64,000 nt of DNA from Burkholderiales bacterium (GCA_016191525.1 JACPOK010000014.1:496001-560000), one strand, 5' to 3'; numbered from the stretch's first letter, positions 30,481-39,257 are shown. Notes: generated from the sequence alone by a model not told the origin. Program-made: numbers and translations.

Positions 30481-30912
30481 ATGAGCAACATGAGCGAATG
30501 GAAAGTGATCTGCCGCGTCGACGACATCCCGGTGCTGGGCTCGCGCCGCGTGGCGCGCCCCCACGGCATGGACGTGGCCGTGTTCCGCAACGGCGAGGAC
30601 CAGGTCTTCGCGCTGCTGGACCGCTGCCCGCACAAGGGCGGCCCGCTGTCGCAGGGCATCGTCTTCGGCACCCACGTGGCCTGCCCGCTGCACAACTGGT
30701 CCATCAGCCTGGAAGACGGCTGCGCCAGGGCGCCGGACGAAGGCTGCACGCAGAGCTTCGCCTGCAAGGTGGAGGCCGGCCAGGTGCACCTGGACGCGCG
30801 CGAACTCGCCACCCTGGCCATCGACCTGCAGCCCCCGCTGGCCGGCCCGTGCGCCTCCACCGGCGCGGTGGGCGACGCAACCTACGACGTGCAGGCGCCG
30901 CACACAGCGTGA
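30481..30912 (+). CDS. nirD: Nitrite reductase [NAD(P)H] small subunit (Rieske-type)
   Basis: NirD (143 residues) is the small partner of NirB. The fold is Rieske-like, and here both ligand pairs are present: CPHKGG and CPLHNW (Cys-x-His and Cys-x-x-His). As I recall, E. coli NirD lacks these, so this one may bind a [2Fe-2S] cluster. ATG 30481 is the first in-frame start after the nirB stop, with a second Met at codon 4; a long open frame inside nirB is ignored. The C-terminal 40 residues are extra relative to enteric NirD. Confidence 0.93.
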   Translation: MSNMSEWKVICRVDDIPVLGSRRVARPHGMDVAVFRNGEDQVFALLDRCPHKGGPLSQGIVFGTHVACPLHNWSISLEDGCARAPDEGCTQSFACKVEAGQVHLDARELATLAIDLQPPLAGPCASTGAVGDATYDVQAPHTA

Positions 30913-30925
30913 TACCGGCGCCTTC

Positions 30926-33709
30926 ATGACAGAGACTCGTTCGACCTGCCCGTACTGTGGGGTCGGCTGCGGCGTAGTCATCGAGAGCGAAGGCGGCCAG
31001 ATCACCGGCGTGCGCGGTGACCCCGAGCACCCGGCCAACTTCGGCCGCCTTTGCAGCAAGGGCTCCACCCTGCACCTCACGGCCTCGGCGCCGGTGACGC
31101 TCCAGACACGCCTGCTGCACCCCATGCGCCGCGAGCACCGCGGCGAGCGGCCGCTGCGCGTGGGCTGGGACCAGGCGCTGGGCTTCGCCGCCGAAACCTT
31201 CGCGCAGGTGATCCGCAAGCACGGGCCCGATGCGGTGGGCTTCTATATTTCCGGCCAGCTGCTGACCGAGGACTATTACGTCTTCAACAAGCTGGCCAAG
31301 GGCCTGATCGGCACCAACAACGTCGACACCAATTCACGCCTGTGCATGAGCAGCGCCGTGGCGGGCTACAAGATGACGCTGGGCGCGGATGCGCCGCCCA
31401 ACTGCTACGACGACGTGAACCATGCGCAGTGCATCTTCATCGTCGGCAGCAACACGGCCTGGGCCCACCCTGTCCTGTTCCGCCGCATCGAGGACGCGCG
31501 CGCGGCCAACCCGGCGATGAAGATCATCTTCTGCGACCCGCGCCGCACCGACACGGCCGAGATCGCCGACCTGTACCTGCCCATCCAGCCTGGCACCGAC
31601 GTGATGCTGTTCAACGGCATGCTGCACATCATGCTGTGGGAAGGCTGGACCAGCGCCGCCTACATCGCCGCCCACACCACCGGCTTCGATGAGCTCAAGG
31701 CCACGGTGCGCGAATGCACGCCCGATGCGGTGGCCCAGGTCTGCGGCATCAAAAAAGAAGACCTGTTCACCGCGGCGAGGATGTTCGCCACTTCGCAGTC
31801 CACGCTCAGCCTGTACTGCCAGGGCCTGAACCAGTCCACCAGCGGCACCGCCAAGAACGCGGCGCTGATCAACCTGCACCTGGCCACGGGGCAGATCGGC
31901 AAGCCCGGCGCCGGCCCTTTCTCGCTGACCGGCCAGCCCAACGCCATGGGCGGGCGCGAAGTGGGCGGCCTGGCCAACCTGCTCTCGGCGCACCGCGACA
32001 TGGCCAACCCGCAGCACCGCGCCGAAGTGGCCGCGCTGTGGGGCGTGGACAGCGTTCCCGACAAGCCCGGCAAGACCGCGGTGGAAATGTTCCAGGCCGC
32101 GGCCGACGGCGAGATCAAGGCGCTGTGGATAGCCTGCACCAACCCCGCGCAGTCCATGCCCGACCAGGCCACCGTGCGCCGCGCGCTGGAGCGTGCCGAA
32201 TTCGTGGTGGTGCAGGAAGCCTTTTCCACCACCGCCAGCTGCGACTACGCCGACCTGCTGCTGCCCGCCACCACCTGGGGCGAGAAGACCGGCACCGTGA
32301 CCAACAGCGAGCGGCGCATCAGCCGCGTGCGGCCCGCCGTGCCCAAGCCCGCCGGCACCCGGCACGACTGGGCCATCGCGGTGGAATTCGCGCAGCGGCT
32401 GGAGTCGCTGCTGCGGCCCGGCCAGCCCACGCTGTTCCCGTACTCGCTGATCGACGAAGCCGCGGGCGTGGAAACCGTGTGGAACGAGCACCGCGAATCC
32501 ACTCGCGGCCGCGACCTGGACATCACCGGCATGAGCTACGCCATGCTGGAACTGGGCCCTCTGCAGTGGCCCATGACCCCGGGCAAGGCGAACGGCAAGG
32601 AGCGCCTGTATGAAGACGGTGTCTTCCCCACCGCCGACGGCAAAGCCCGCTTCGCCAACACGGTGTACAAGCCGGTCGCCGAGCCGCGCGAATCGCGCTA
32701 CCCCTTCTCGCTGACCACGGGCCGCCTGCGCGACCAGTGGCATGGCATGAGCCGCACCGGCACCGTGGGCCGCCTGTTCGGCCACGTGGCCGAGCCGGTG
32801 GTGCAGATGAACGCGCAGGACATGGAACGGCGCGGCCTGGCCGAAGGCGCGCTGGTGCACGTGACCAGCAAGCGCGGCTCCATCGTCATCCCGGTGCAGG
32901 CCAGCGCCGAGGTCGGGCTGTCGCAGGCCTTCATCGCCATGCATTGGGGCAGCGAATACCTGAGCGGCTGTTCCGCCAGCGGCGAGCCGCTGGCGGGCGT
33001 GAATGCGCTTACCACCTCGGCCTATTGCCCCAGCTCGAAGCAGCCCGAACTCAAGCACGCCGCCGTGAAGATCCTGAAGGCCGAGCTGCCCTGGTCGCTG
33101 CTGGCCGTGGCCTGGCTGCCGCAGGACGAGGCGCTGGCGGTGCAGGAAGAACTGCGCCACCTGATGCGGGCGTTCCCGTTCGCCTCCTGCGTGCCCTTCG
33201 GGCGCGAGCGCAGCGGCGTGCTGTTCCGCGCGGCGGCGCACGAAGCCCCGCCAGACGAGATGCTGCAGCGGCTGGAAGGCTTGCTGGGCGTTGGCGGCGC
33301 CGATGCGCTGCGCTACGCCGACAAGCGCAAGGGCCAGCGCCGCGCCATGCGGCTGGTGCGCGTGGGCGATGCCACCCACCTGGAAGCCTTTGTGCTGGCC
33401 GGCGACACCAGCGCCGAAGCCTGGATCAAGACCCTGCTGCAGGAAGAGCTGCCGGCGCAGGCCTATGGGCGCCTGCTTCTTTCGCCGGGGTCGAGGGCGC
33501 CCGTGGCCGTGCAGTCGCGCGGCAAGCAGGTGTGCACCTGCTTCAACGTGGTGGACAGCCAGATCAGCGGCTTCCTGGCCGGCTGCGAGGGCTTCGAGGA
33601 CGCGCGGCTGGCGGCCCTGCAGGCCGAACTCAAGTGCGGCACCAACTGCGGCTCGTGCATCCCCGAGCTGCGGCGCATGGTCAAGGCCACCGCGCCGCAA
33701 TTCACCTAA
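30926..33709 (+). CDS. nasA: Assimilatory nitrate reductase, catalytic subunit
   Basis: NasA (927 residues) reduces nitrate to nitrite in the cytoplasm with a bis-MGD molybdenum centre. The N-terminus TCPYCGVGCGVVIE, followed by GRLCSKG, binds a [4Fe-4S] cluster; the molybdopterin domain includes GTNNVDTNSRLCMSSAV and GQPNAMGGREVGGLANLL, and a dinucleotide-binding C-terminal domain follows (about 590-710). The last 70 residues are a BFD-like [2Fe-2S] domain (CTCFNV ... CGTNCGSCIPEL). No separate flavin reductase subunit adjoins, so electrons probably come from ferredoxin, flavodoxin or a distant partner. It follows nirD by 13 bases. Confidence 0.96.
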   Translation: MTETRSTCPYCGVGCGVVIESEGGQITGVRGDPEHPANFGRLCSKGSTLHLTASAPVTLQTRLLHPMRREHRGERPLRVGWDQALGFAAETFAQVIRKHGPDAVGFYISGQLLTEDYYVFNKLAKGLIGTNNVDTNSRLCMSSAVAGYKMTLGADAPPNCYDDVNHAQCIFIVGSNTAWAHPVLFRRIEDARAANPAMKIIFCDPRRTDTAEIADLYLPIQPGTDVMLFNGMLHIMLWEGWTSAAYIAAHTTGFDELKATVRECTPDAVAQVCGIKKEDLFTAARMFATSQSTLSLYCQGLNQSTSGTAKNAALINLHLATGQIGKPGAGPFSLTGQPNAMGGREVGGLANLLSAHRDMANPQHRAEVAALWGVDSVPDKPGKTAVEMFQAAADGEIKALWIACTNPAQSMPDQATVRRALERAEFVVVQEAFSTTASCDYADLLLPATTWGEKTGTVTNSERRISRVRPAVPKPAGTRHDWAIAVEFAQRLESLLRPGQPTLFPYSLIDEAAGVETVWNEHRESTRGRDLDITGMSYAMLELGPLQWPMTPGKANGKERLYEDGVFPTADGKARFANTVYKPVAEPRESRYPFSLTTGRLRDQWHGMSRTGTVGRLFGHVAEPVVQMNAQDMERRGLAEGALVHVTSKRGSIVIPVQASAEVGLSQAFIAMHWGSEYLSGCSASGEPLAGVNALTTSAYCPSSKQPELKHAAVKILKAELPWSLLAVAWLPQDEALAVQEELRHLMRAFPFASCVPFGRERSGVLFRAAAHEAPPDEMLQRLEGLLGVGGADALRYADKRKGQRRAMRLVRVGDATHLEAFVLAGDTSAEAWIKTLLQEELPAQAYGRLLLSPGSRAPVAVQSRGKQVCTCFNVVDSQISGFLAGCEGFEDARLAALQAELKCGTNCGSCIPELRRMVKATAPQFT

Positions 33710-33746
33710 TAGCCATTCGTCATGAGGCATCGGGGACAATCCCCCG

Positions 33747-34652
33747 GTGGGCATCAGCCAGTACATCAAGGAAATCGGCCGCGGCAAGCAGGGCGCGCGC
33801 CCGCTTGCGCGCGAGCAGGCGGCCGACCTGTTCGGCCAGGTGCTGGACGGCACCGTAACCGACCTGGAAGTGGGCGCCTTCTGCCTGGCCATGCGCATCA
33901 AGGGCGAAACGGCCGAGGAGATGGCGGGCTTCCTCGACGCCACCTATGCCCGCATGCACCGCCTGCCGGCGAGCGACCGGCCGCTGGTGGTGCTGCCCAG
34001 CTACAACGGCGCGCGCAAGCTGCCCTTGCTCACGCCGCTGCTGGGCCTGCTGCTGGCCCGGCGCGGGCTGCCGGTGCTGATTCATGGCGCGCAAACCGAA
34101 TCCAGCCGCGTTTCAGTGGCAAATGTGCTTGAAACGCTCGCCCAGCCTGCTAAAGGCGCTATAGAAAAGGTAGCAAACGGCGAACTGGCCTGGCTGCCGG
34201 TGGAGCGGCTCAGCCCCGGCCTGAAGCGCCTGCTCGACGTGCGCAAGGTGGTCGGCCTGCGCAACCCGGCGCACAGCCTGGTGAAGCTGATGAACCCCAG
34301 CGAGGGCCCGGCCGTGGTGGTGGGCAGCTACACGCATCCGGAATACGCGATTTCCATGGCCGCCGTGTTCGAGCTGATGGGCAGCACCGCCCTGCTGCTG
34401 CGGGGCACCGAGGGCGAGGTGGTGGCCGACGCGCGCCGCCTGCCGCAGATGGATGGCTTCGTGAAAGGCCGCAAGGTCACCCTGCAGGAAGGCCGCAAGG
34501 GAACGCTCACGGATTTGCCGGATCTACCCAAAGAGATCGACCCGGCCACCACCGCCGCTTACATCGCCGACGTGCTGGCCGGCCGCAAGCCGGTGCCTGA
34601 GTCGATGGCGGCGCAGGTGGAACACATCTTGCATCTGGCTGACGCATCATGA
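33747..34652 (+). CDS. ybiB: YbiB/TrpD2-family DNA-binding protein (anthranilate phosphoribosyltransferase fold)
   Basis: A 301-residue relative of TrpD. The fold signature appears as TVTDLEVGAFCLAMRIKGET, GAQTESSRVSVANVLETL and the SYTHPEYAISMAAVFELMG segment, but the TrpD catalytic glycine loop is not conserved. E. coli YbiB (TrpD2) binds nucleic acid without sequence specificity; an enzymatic role is unknown. The GTG start lies 37 bases after nasA and the stop overlaps cobA by four bases, tying it to the nitrate operon. It contains one copy of the dispersed palindrome (34158-34174). Confidence 0.85.
   Translation: MGISQYIKEIGRGKQGARPLAREQAADLFGQVLDGTVTDLEVGAFCLAMRIKGETAEEMAGFLDATYARMHRLPASDRPLVVLPSYNGARKLPLLTPLLGLLLARRGLPVLIHGAQTESSRVSVANVLETLAQPAKGAIEKVANGELAWLPVERLSPGLKRLLDVRKVVGLRNPAHSLVKLMNPSEGPAVVVGSYTHPEYAISMAAVFELMGSTALLLRGTEGEVVADARRLPQMDGFVKGRKVTLQEGRKGTLTDLPDLPKEIDPATTAAYIADVLAGRKPVPESMAAQVEHILHLADAS
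34158..34174. repeat. Dispersed 17-base palindrome, copy in ybiB
   Basis: GCTATAGAAAAGGTAGC inside ybiB, in frame, encoding part of KGAIEKVANG. It is an A-rich island in GC-rich coding sequence. Confidence 0.6.
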
Positions 34653-35419
34653 CCGAAGGAAAAGTCACACTGGTAGGCGCGGGCCCGGGCGATCCGGAAC
34701 TGCTGACGCTCAAGGCACTCAAGGCCATCCAGGCCGCCACGGTGCTGCTGGTGGACGACCTGGTCAGCCCCGAGATCGTGGCGTTCGCCCCGTCCACCGC
34801 GCGCATCGTCTACGTGGGCAAGCGCGGCGGCTGCAAGAGCACGCCGCAGGCCTTCATCGAAAAGCTGATGGTGCTGGCCGCGCGCGAGGGCGAGAACGTG
34901 GTGCGCCTCAAGGGCGGGGACCCCTTCATCTTCGGCCGCGGCGGCGAAGAGCTGGAACACCTGCAGGCCGCGGGCGTCATCGCCGAAGTCATCAGCGGCA
35001 TCACCTCCGGCCTGGCGGCCGTCACCTCCCTGGGCGTGCCGCTCACGCACCGCCTGCACGCGCATGGCGTGGTGTTCGTCACCGGCCACGCCCGCCCCGG
35101 CGCCAAGGGCACCGACTGGCGCGCCCTGGCGAATACGGCGCGCGAGGCCCGCCTCACCCTGGTGATCTACATGGGCGTGAGCGGCGCCCAGCAGATCCAG
35201 GACGAACTGCTCACCGGCCTGCCGGCCAGCACGCCCGTGGCCGTGATCCAGCGCGCGAGCATGCCCGACCAGCGCCACGCCGTCACCACGCTGGGCGAAC
35301 TCACGGCCACCATCGATCGCGAGCAGCTTGCCAGCCCCTCGGTCATCGTGGTCGGCGACGTGATCGGCGGCATCGCCGCGACCAGCAGCGCGATGCCCGT
35401 GCAGTTCCACGCCGCCTGA
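34649..35419 (+). CDS. cobA: Uroporphyrinogen-III C-methyltransferase
   Basis: CobA/SUMT (256 residues) makes precorrin-2 from uroporphyrinogen III with two S-adenosylmethionine, the first step to siroheme. Family motifs are VGAGPGDPELLTLKALKAIQ, VVRLKGGDPFIFGRGGEE and the later GVPLTHR and VIYMGV segments. It is the single-domain type, so the ferrochelatase step (CysG N-terminal part) must be encoded elsewhere. Its place at the end of the nirBD-nasA unit fits supply of siroheme to NirB. Confidence 0.95.
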   Translation: MTEGKVTLVGAGPGDPELLTLKALKAIQAATVLLVDDLVSPEIVAFAPSTARIVYVGKRGGCKSTPQAFIEKLMVLAAREGENVVRLKGGDPFIFGRGGEELEHLQAAGVIAEVISGITSGLAAVTSLGVPLTHRLHAHGVVFVTGHARPGAKGTDWRALANTAREARLTLVIYMGVSGAQQIQDELLTGLPASTPVAVIQRASMPDQRHAVTTLGELTATIDREQLASPSVIVVGDVIGGIAATSSAMPVQFHAA

Positions 35420-35422
35420 GAC

Positions 35423-35442
35423 GCGGCGCGCCGACGCGCCGC
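35423..35442 (+). terminator. GC-rich hairpin after cobA, no T-run
   Basis: GCGGCGCG (35423-35430) pairs perfectly with CGCGCCGC (35435-35442) around a four-base loop, three bases after the cobA stop. There is no T-tract, so it is a terminator-like or 3'-end-stabilising structure only. A TACACT (35444-35449) follows and could be the -10 box of the next gene, which would then have almost no leader. Confidence 0.4.
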
Positions 35443-35456
35443 ATACACTGCGGCCC

Positions 35457-36704
35457 ATGCAATCGTTTGATGTTGTCGTCGCCGGCGCCGGCGCGGCCGG
35501 CCTGTTCTGCGCGGCGATGGCGGGGCAGCGCGGGCTCAAGGTGCTGCTGGTGGACCACGGCGAGAAGATCGCCGAGAAGATGCGCATCGCGGGCGGGGGC
35601 CGCTGCAACTTCACCAACCGCGACCTGGACGTCCGCGCGCCGCAAAAACACTTCCTGGGCGAGAACCCGAATTTCTGCCGCTCGGCGCTGTCGCGCTACA
35701 CACCGCAGGACTTCATCGCGCTGGTGCAGCGCCACGGCATCCCGTTCCACGAGAAGCACAAGGGCCAGCTGTTCGGCGACCGCTCTTCCGACGACTTCAT
35801 CCGCATGCTGCTGGCCGAATGCGACGCGGGCGGCGTCACGCGCTGGCAGCCCTGCGGCCTCAAATCCATTGAGAAAAAGGCCGCGGAGGCGCATGGGGAA
35901 AGCGTGGGCAGCTATGAAATCGATAGCGACCGCGGTCTCATCCATTGCCGCAGCGTTGTCATCGCCACCGGCGGGCTGTCGATCCCGAAGATCGGCGCCA
36001 CCGATTTCGGCTACCGCGTGGCCAGGCAATTCGGCCACCGCATCGTGGATCCGCGCCCTGCCCTCGTGCCGCTGACTTTCGACGGCGATGCCTGGGCGCC
36101 CTATGCACAGCTGGCGGGCCTGTCGCTGCCGGTGGTGATCGAAACCGGCACGAAGAAGGACCGCATGTCGTTCCATGAAGACCTGCTGTTCACGCACCGC
36201 GGCCTTTCCGGCCCGGCCGTGCTGCAGATCTCCAGCTACTGGCGTGAAGGCGAGCCCATTCGCCTGAACCTGGCGCCCGAGGTGGACCTGGCCGCGGCGC
36301 TGCTGCGCGCCAAGGCCACTTCGCGCAAGCTCATCGCCAACGAGCTGGCCGCCTTCGTGCCCGCGCGGCTGGCCGACGCCTGGGTGCAGCAGGAGAGCAG
36401 CTGGCAGCGCCCCGTCAACGAGGCCACCGACAAGGCCCTGCTGGCGCTGGCCGAGCGCCTGGCGCGCTGGGAGCTGGTGCCCACCGGCACCGAGGGCTAC
36501 AAGAAAGCCGAAGTCACCGCCGGCGGCGTGGACACGCGCGAGCTTTCGTCGCAGACGATGGAATCCGCAAAGCAGCACGGCCTGTACTTCATCGGCGAGG
36601 TGGTGGACGTGACGGGCTGGCTGGGCGGCTACAACTTCCAGTGGGCCTGGGCCAGCGGCCATGCCTGCGCGCAGGCGCTGGCGGCGAAGCTTCAGGCCGC
36701 CTGA
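35457..36704 (+). CDS. NAD(P)/FAD-dependent oxidoreductase, HI0933/YhiN family
   Basis: A 415-residue flavoprotein of the HI0933/BaiN family. The FAD motif is VVAGAGAAGLFCAAMAGQRG, followed by the family signature RIAGGGRCNFTN, a second nucleotide-contact site IATGGLSIPKIGATDFGY, and the C-terminal GEVVDVTGWLGGYNFQWAW. The physiological substrate is not established for most members. The stop overlaps the convergent kinase gene by 13 bases. It holds one copy of the dispersed palindrome (35911-35927). Confidence 0.9.
   Translation: MQSFDVVVAGAGAAGLFCAAMAGQRGLKVLLVDHGEKIAEKMRIAGGGRCNFTNRDLDVRAPQKHFLGENPNFCRSALSRYTPQDFIALVQRHGIPFHEKHKGQLFGDRSSDDFIRMLLAECDAGGVTRWQPCGLKSIEKKAAEAHGESVGSYEIDSDRGLIHCRSVVIATGGLSIPKIGATDFGYRVARQFGHRIVDPRPALVPLTFDGDAWAPYAQLAGLSLPVVIETGTKKDRMSFHEDLLFTHRGLSGPAVLQISSYWREGEPIRLNLAPEVDLAAALLRAKATSRKLIANELAAFVPARLADAWVQQESSWQRPVNEATDKALLALAERLARWELVPTGTEGYKKAEVTAGGVDTRELSSQTMESAKQHGLYFIGEVVDVTGWLGGYNFQWAWASGHACAQALAAKLQAA
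35911..35927. repeat. Dispersed 17-base palindrome, copy in HI0933-type gene
   Basis: GCTATGAAATCGATAGC with perfect GCTAT/ATAGC arms inside the flavoprotein coding sequence, encoding part of SYEIDSD. Confidence 0.6.
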
Positions 36705-38848
36705 GGCGCCTGCATCAACCCGGCCATCACCTGCAGCAGCCGGTCGATGTTCACCGGCTTGACCAGGTGCTCATCGAAACCCGCGGCCAGGGCGCGGGCC
36801 CGGTCGTTCTCGCGGCCATAGCCCGTCAGCGCCACCAGGCGCATGCCAGCGGCGCGCGGGTCGGCGCGCAGCAGGCGGGCCAGCTGGTAGCCGTCGATGC
36901 CGGGCAGCCCGATGTCCAGCAGTGCCAGTTGCGGCACAAAGCTGCCCAGCAGGTCCAGCGCGGCCTGCGCGTGCGGCACTGTGATGGTTTGATAGCCGAC
37001 CATGCGCAGCAGCTCGGCCAGGCTTTCGCCGGCGTCGGTGTTGTCGTCCACCACCAGCACCCGGCCGGTGGCGGCCAGGCCGGCCGGCGGCGCGGCCACG
37101 GGCTCAGGCAGCGCCACGCCCTGGGCCAGCGGCAGGCGCACCGTGAAGCGGCTGCCGCGCCCCAGACCCTCGCTCTCGGCGTTGACGCTGCCGCCGTGCA
37201 TTTCGGTGAGGGAGCGCACGATGGCCAGGCCCAGCCCCAGCCCGCCGGCCTGCCGGTCGATGGCCTGCCCGCCCTGCACGAAAAGGTCGAATACACGGGG
37301 TAGCAGCTCGGGCGCGATGCCGCTGCCTGAATCCTCCACGCTGATTTCAGCCACGGCGCCCTGTACCCGCAGCTGCAGCGTGACGTGCCCGTCCGGTGGC
37401 GTGAACTTGGAAGCATTGACCAGCAGGTTGCACAGCACCTGCGTCAGGCGCACCGCGTCGCCCACGGTGGCCACGGGTTCGGGCGGCTGAAGCAACTTCA
37501 CCGGGCGGCTGTGCTTTTCAAACACGGGCTGGGTCAGCTCGAGCGCGTTGGCCAGCACCGCCTTCAAGTCCACCGGCTCGCGCTGGAGCTGGATCTTGCC
37601 CTGCGTGATGCGCGAGATGTCCAGCAGGTCGTCGATCAGGCGCGACAGGTGCGCCACCTGCCGGCCGATCACACGGCGCTCGTTCTCGCTGGCCGCGGGG
37701 TCGCGCCGGGCCATCAGCTCCAGCGCGGTGGCGATGGGCGCCAGCGGGTTGCGCAGCTCGTGCCCCAGCATGGCCAGGAATTCATCCTTGGCGCGGTTGG
37801 CCGATTCGGCCTGGCGGCGCGTGGCCTCGGCTTCGGCGTACAGGCGGGCGTTGTCCAGCGCCAGCGCGGCACGCTGGCCCAGCTCCTGGATCAGCGCGCG
37901 GTCGTCCTCGCTGAGTTCGCGCTTCGACTCGGCCTGGATCACCGCCAGCGCGCCGATGATGCGGCCGCGCGCCAGCAGCGGAATGATGAAGTGCGCGCTC
38001 ATGCCGAAGGTCTGGGTGTACAAGCGCAGCGCCGGATCGGCCAGCGCCTCGGGCGCGGAAAAGTGCCCGTAATGGGGCCGGCCGTTCTCGATCACCCAGG
38101 CCATGGAGCCGGTGGTGCTGGGCGCGGCGCGCAGCTGCAGCGCCATCTCCAGCGCTTTTTGCGCCACGGCCGGGTCGCTGTGCCAGGCCAGCCGCCGCTG
38201 CAGCACGCCCGCGTCGTCCAGCAGGTCGATGCGGCACCAGTCGGCGATACCGGGCACCAGCGTGGTGGCGATGGCCTTGAGCGTGTCCTGCGGGTCCAGC
38301 GAGCGGGCCAGCTCGGCGCCGGCGCTGGCCAGCAATTCGAGCCGCCGGCGTGCGGCTTCGGCGTCGCCCCGGGCCTGGCGTTCGGCCGAGAGCAGCTCGA
38401 CCCGCTCGGTGACATCGGTGCTGGCGCCCACCATGCGCAGCGGTCGGCCCTGGGCATCGAACAACAGGCGGCTCTGGGTGGCGATCCAGCGGATGCCGCC
38501 GCCGGGCAGGCGGGCCCGGAATTCAACCTCATAGGGCGCACCGCCCGCGAGCGCGGCAGCCATCGCGGCCTCCACCCGGGCCAAGTCATCGGGGTGCACC
38601 CGGTCGCGAAAGCCCTGCAGGCCGCCGGTGTCGCTGCCCGGCGCCATGCCGTGCATCGCGTAGACCCGGTCGGACCAGGTCACCTGGTTGTTGGCGATGT
38701 CCCAGTCCCAGATGCCGACGCCCCCGGCCTCCACGGCCATCCGCAGCCGCTCCTCGCTGGCCCGCAGTGCCGCCTCGGCCGAGGCCAGCCGCTGGGCGTC
38801 CGGCTGGGCGGCGCCCGCGCCGGCGGGCTGGTCTGATGGATGAGTCAC
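36692..38848 (-). CDS. Hybrid sensor histidine kinase/response regulator (PAS-GAF-HisKA-HATPase-REC)
   Basis: A 718-residue cytoplasmic hybrid kinase without membrane helices. A short coiled coil (about 20-40) leads into a PAS domain (EERLRMAVEAGGVGIWDWDI, about 30-150), a GAF domain (about 160-325), a dimerisation domain with phospho-acceptor His in LAMLGHELRNPLAP, a HATPase domain (DSGSGIAPELLPRVF, GGLGLGLAIV) and a C-terminal receiver (VLVVDDNTDAG, LLDIGLPGIDG). No output domain is present. The stimulus is unknown. The same architecture class recurs at 61906-63807. Confidence 0.9.
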   Translation of the reverse strand: MTHPSDQPAGAGAAQPDAQRLASAEAALRASEERLRMAVEAGGVGIWDWDIANNQVTWSDRVYAMHGMAPGSDTGGLQGFRDRVHPDDLARVEAAMAAALAGGAPYEVEFRARLPGGGIRWIATQSRLLFDAQGRPLRMVGASTDVTERVELLSAERQARGDAEAARRRLELLASAGAELARSLDPQDTLKAIATTLVPGIADWCRIDLLDDAGVLQRRLAWHSDPAVAQKALEMALQLRAAPSTTGSMAWVIENGRPHYGHFSAPEALADPALRLYTQTFGMSAHFIIPLLARGRIIGALAVIQAESKRELSEDDRALIQELGQRAALALDNARLYAEAEATRRQAESANRAKDEFLAMLGHELRNPLAPIATALELMARRDPAASENERRVIGRQVAHLSRLIDDLLDISRITQGKIQLQREPVDLKAVLANALELTQPVFEKHSRPVKLLQPPEPVATVGDAVRLTQVLCNLLVNASKFTPPDGHVTLQLRVQGAVAEISVEDSGSGIAPELLPRVFDLFVQGGQAIDRQAGGLGLGLAIVRSLTEMHGGSVNAESEGLGRGSRFTVRLPLAQGVALPEPVAAPPAGLAATGRVLVVDDNTDAGESLAELLRMVGYQTITVPHAQAALDLLGSFVPQLALLDIGLPGIDGYQLARLLRADPRAAGMRLVALTGYGRENDRARALAAGFDEHLVKPVNIDRLLQVMAGLMQAPQAA

Positions 38849-38890
38849 GGGGCCAATCTAGCGCATTTCGGGGGGCTTGGGCGGACCGGC

Positions 38891-38918
38891 TTGCCCGGAG
38901 CCGCCAAGAGGCTATAAT
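38891..38918 (+). promoter_or_regulatory. Sigma-70 promoter of rpsU
   Basis: TTGCCC (38891-38896), 16 bases, then a perfect TATAAT (38913-38918). Transcription would start near 38925, leaving a leader of about 98 bases before rpsU. It lies between the divergent hybrid kinase gene and rpsU. Confidence 0.8.
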
Positions 38919-38921
38919 CAC

Positions 38922-38969
38922 GGGCTTTGCTGGCAAACCCCCAACGGCCTGATCACCTTTTAGTTGGGG
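38922..38969 (+). promoter_or_regulatory. Competing hairpins in the rpsU leader
   Basis: GGGcTTTGC (38922-38930) can pair with GCAAACCC (38933-38940), while CCCCAAC (38939-38945) can pair with GTTGGGG (38963-38969). The two share bases 38939-38940, so they are partly exclusive. Ribosomal-protein leaders often hold autoregulatory structures; function here is a guess. Confidence 0.4.
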
Positions 38970-39022
38970 ACCCCCGCCCGGAGCCCGATCTTCTCCAGGC
39001 ACATTATTGAAATCATTAGCTG

Positions 39023-39235
39023 ATGACGACCATCCGTGTAAAAGAAAACGAGCCCTTTGACGTGGCCCTGCGCCGCTTCAAGCGCACCATTGAAAAGCTC
39101 GGCCTGCTGACCGAGCTGCGTGCCCGCGAGTTCTACGAAAAGCCCACCGCCGAGCGCAAGCGCAAGAAGGCAGCCGCCGTCAAGCGCCACTACAAGCGCG
39201 TTCGCAGCATGCAGCTGCCCAAGAAGCTGTATTAA
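39023..39235 (+). CDS. rpsU: 30S ribosomal protein S21
   Basis: S21 (70 residues) is a small basic protein near the anti-Shine-Dalgarno end of 16S rRNA. The sequence [20 protein letters not shown] and the basic tail with [16 protein letters not shown] match the family. No Shine-Dalgarno sequence is seen in the 15 bases before the ATG (TCATTAGCTG). It is followed by a terminator and yqeY; dnaG and rpoD do not follow within this window. Confidence 0.98.
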
Positions 39236-39257
39236 GCACCTGCCCTCGCGGCACACC

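Noticed and set aside
24905-33943. Very long minus-strand open frames (700-880 codons) opposite the kinase, nirB and nasA genes
   Set aside because: They lie opposite strongly supported genes, are His/Arg/Gly/Ala-rich in the manner of antisense frames in GC-rich DNA, and match no family.
38862-38869. Single GCATTTCG upstream of rpsU as a LytTR site (another lies near 16754 on the minus strand)
   Set aside because: Each is a lone copy with no partner 21-22 bases away; an 8-base word is expected about twice by chance in this length.
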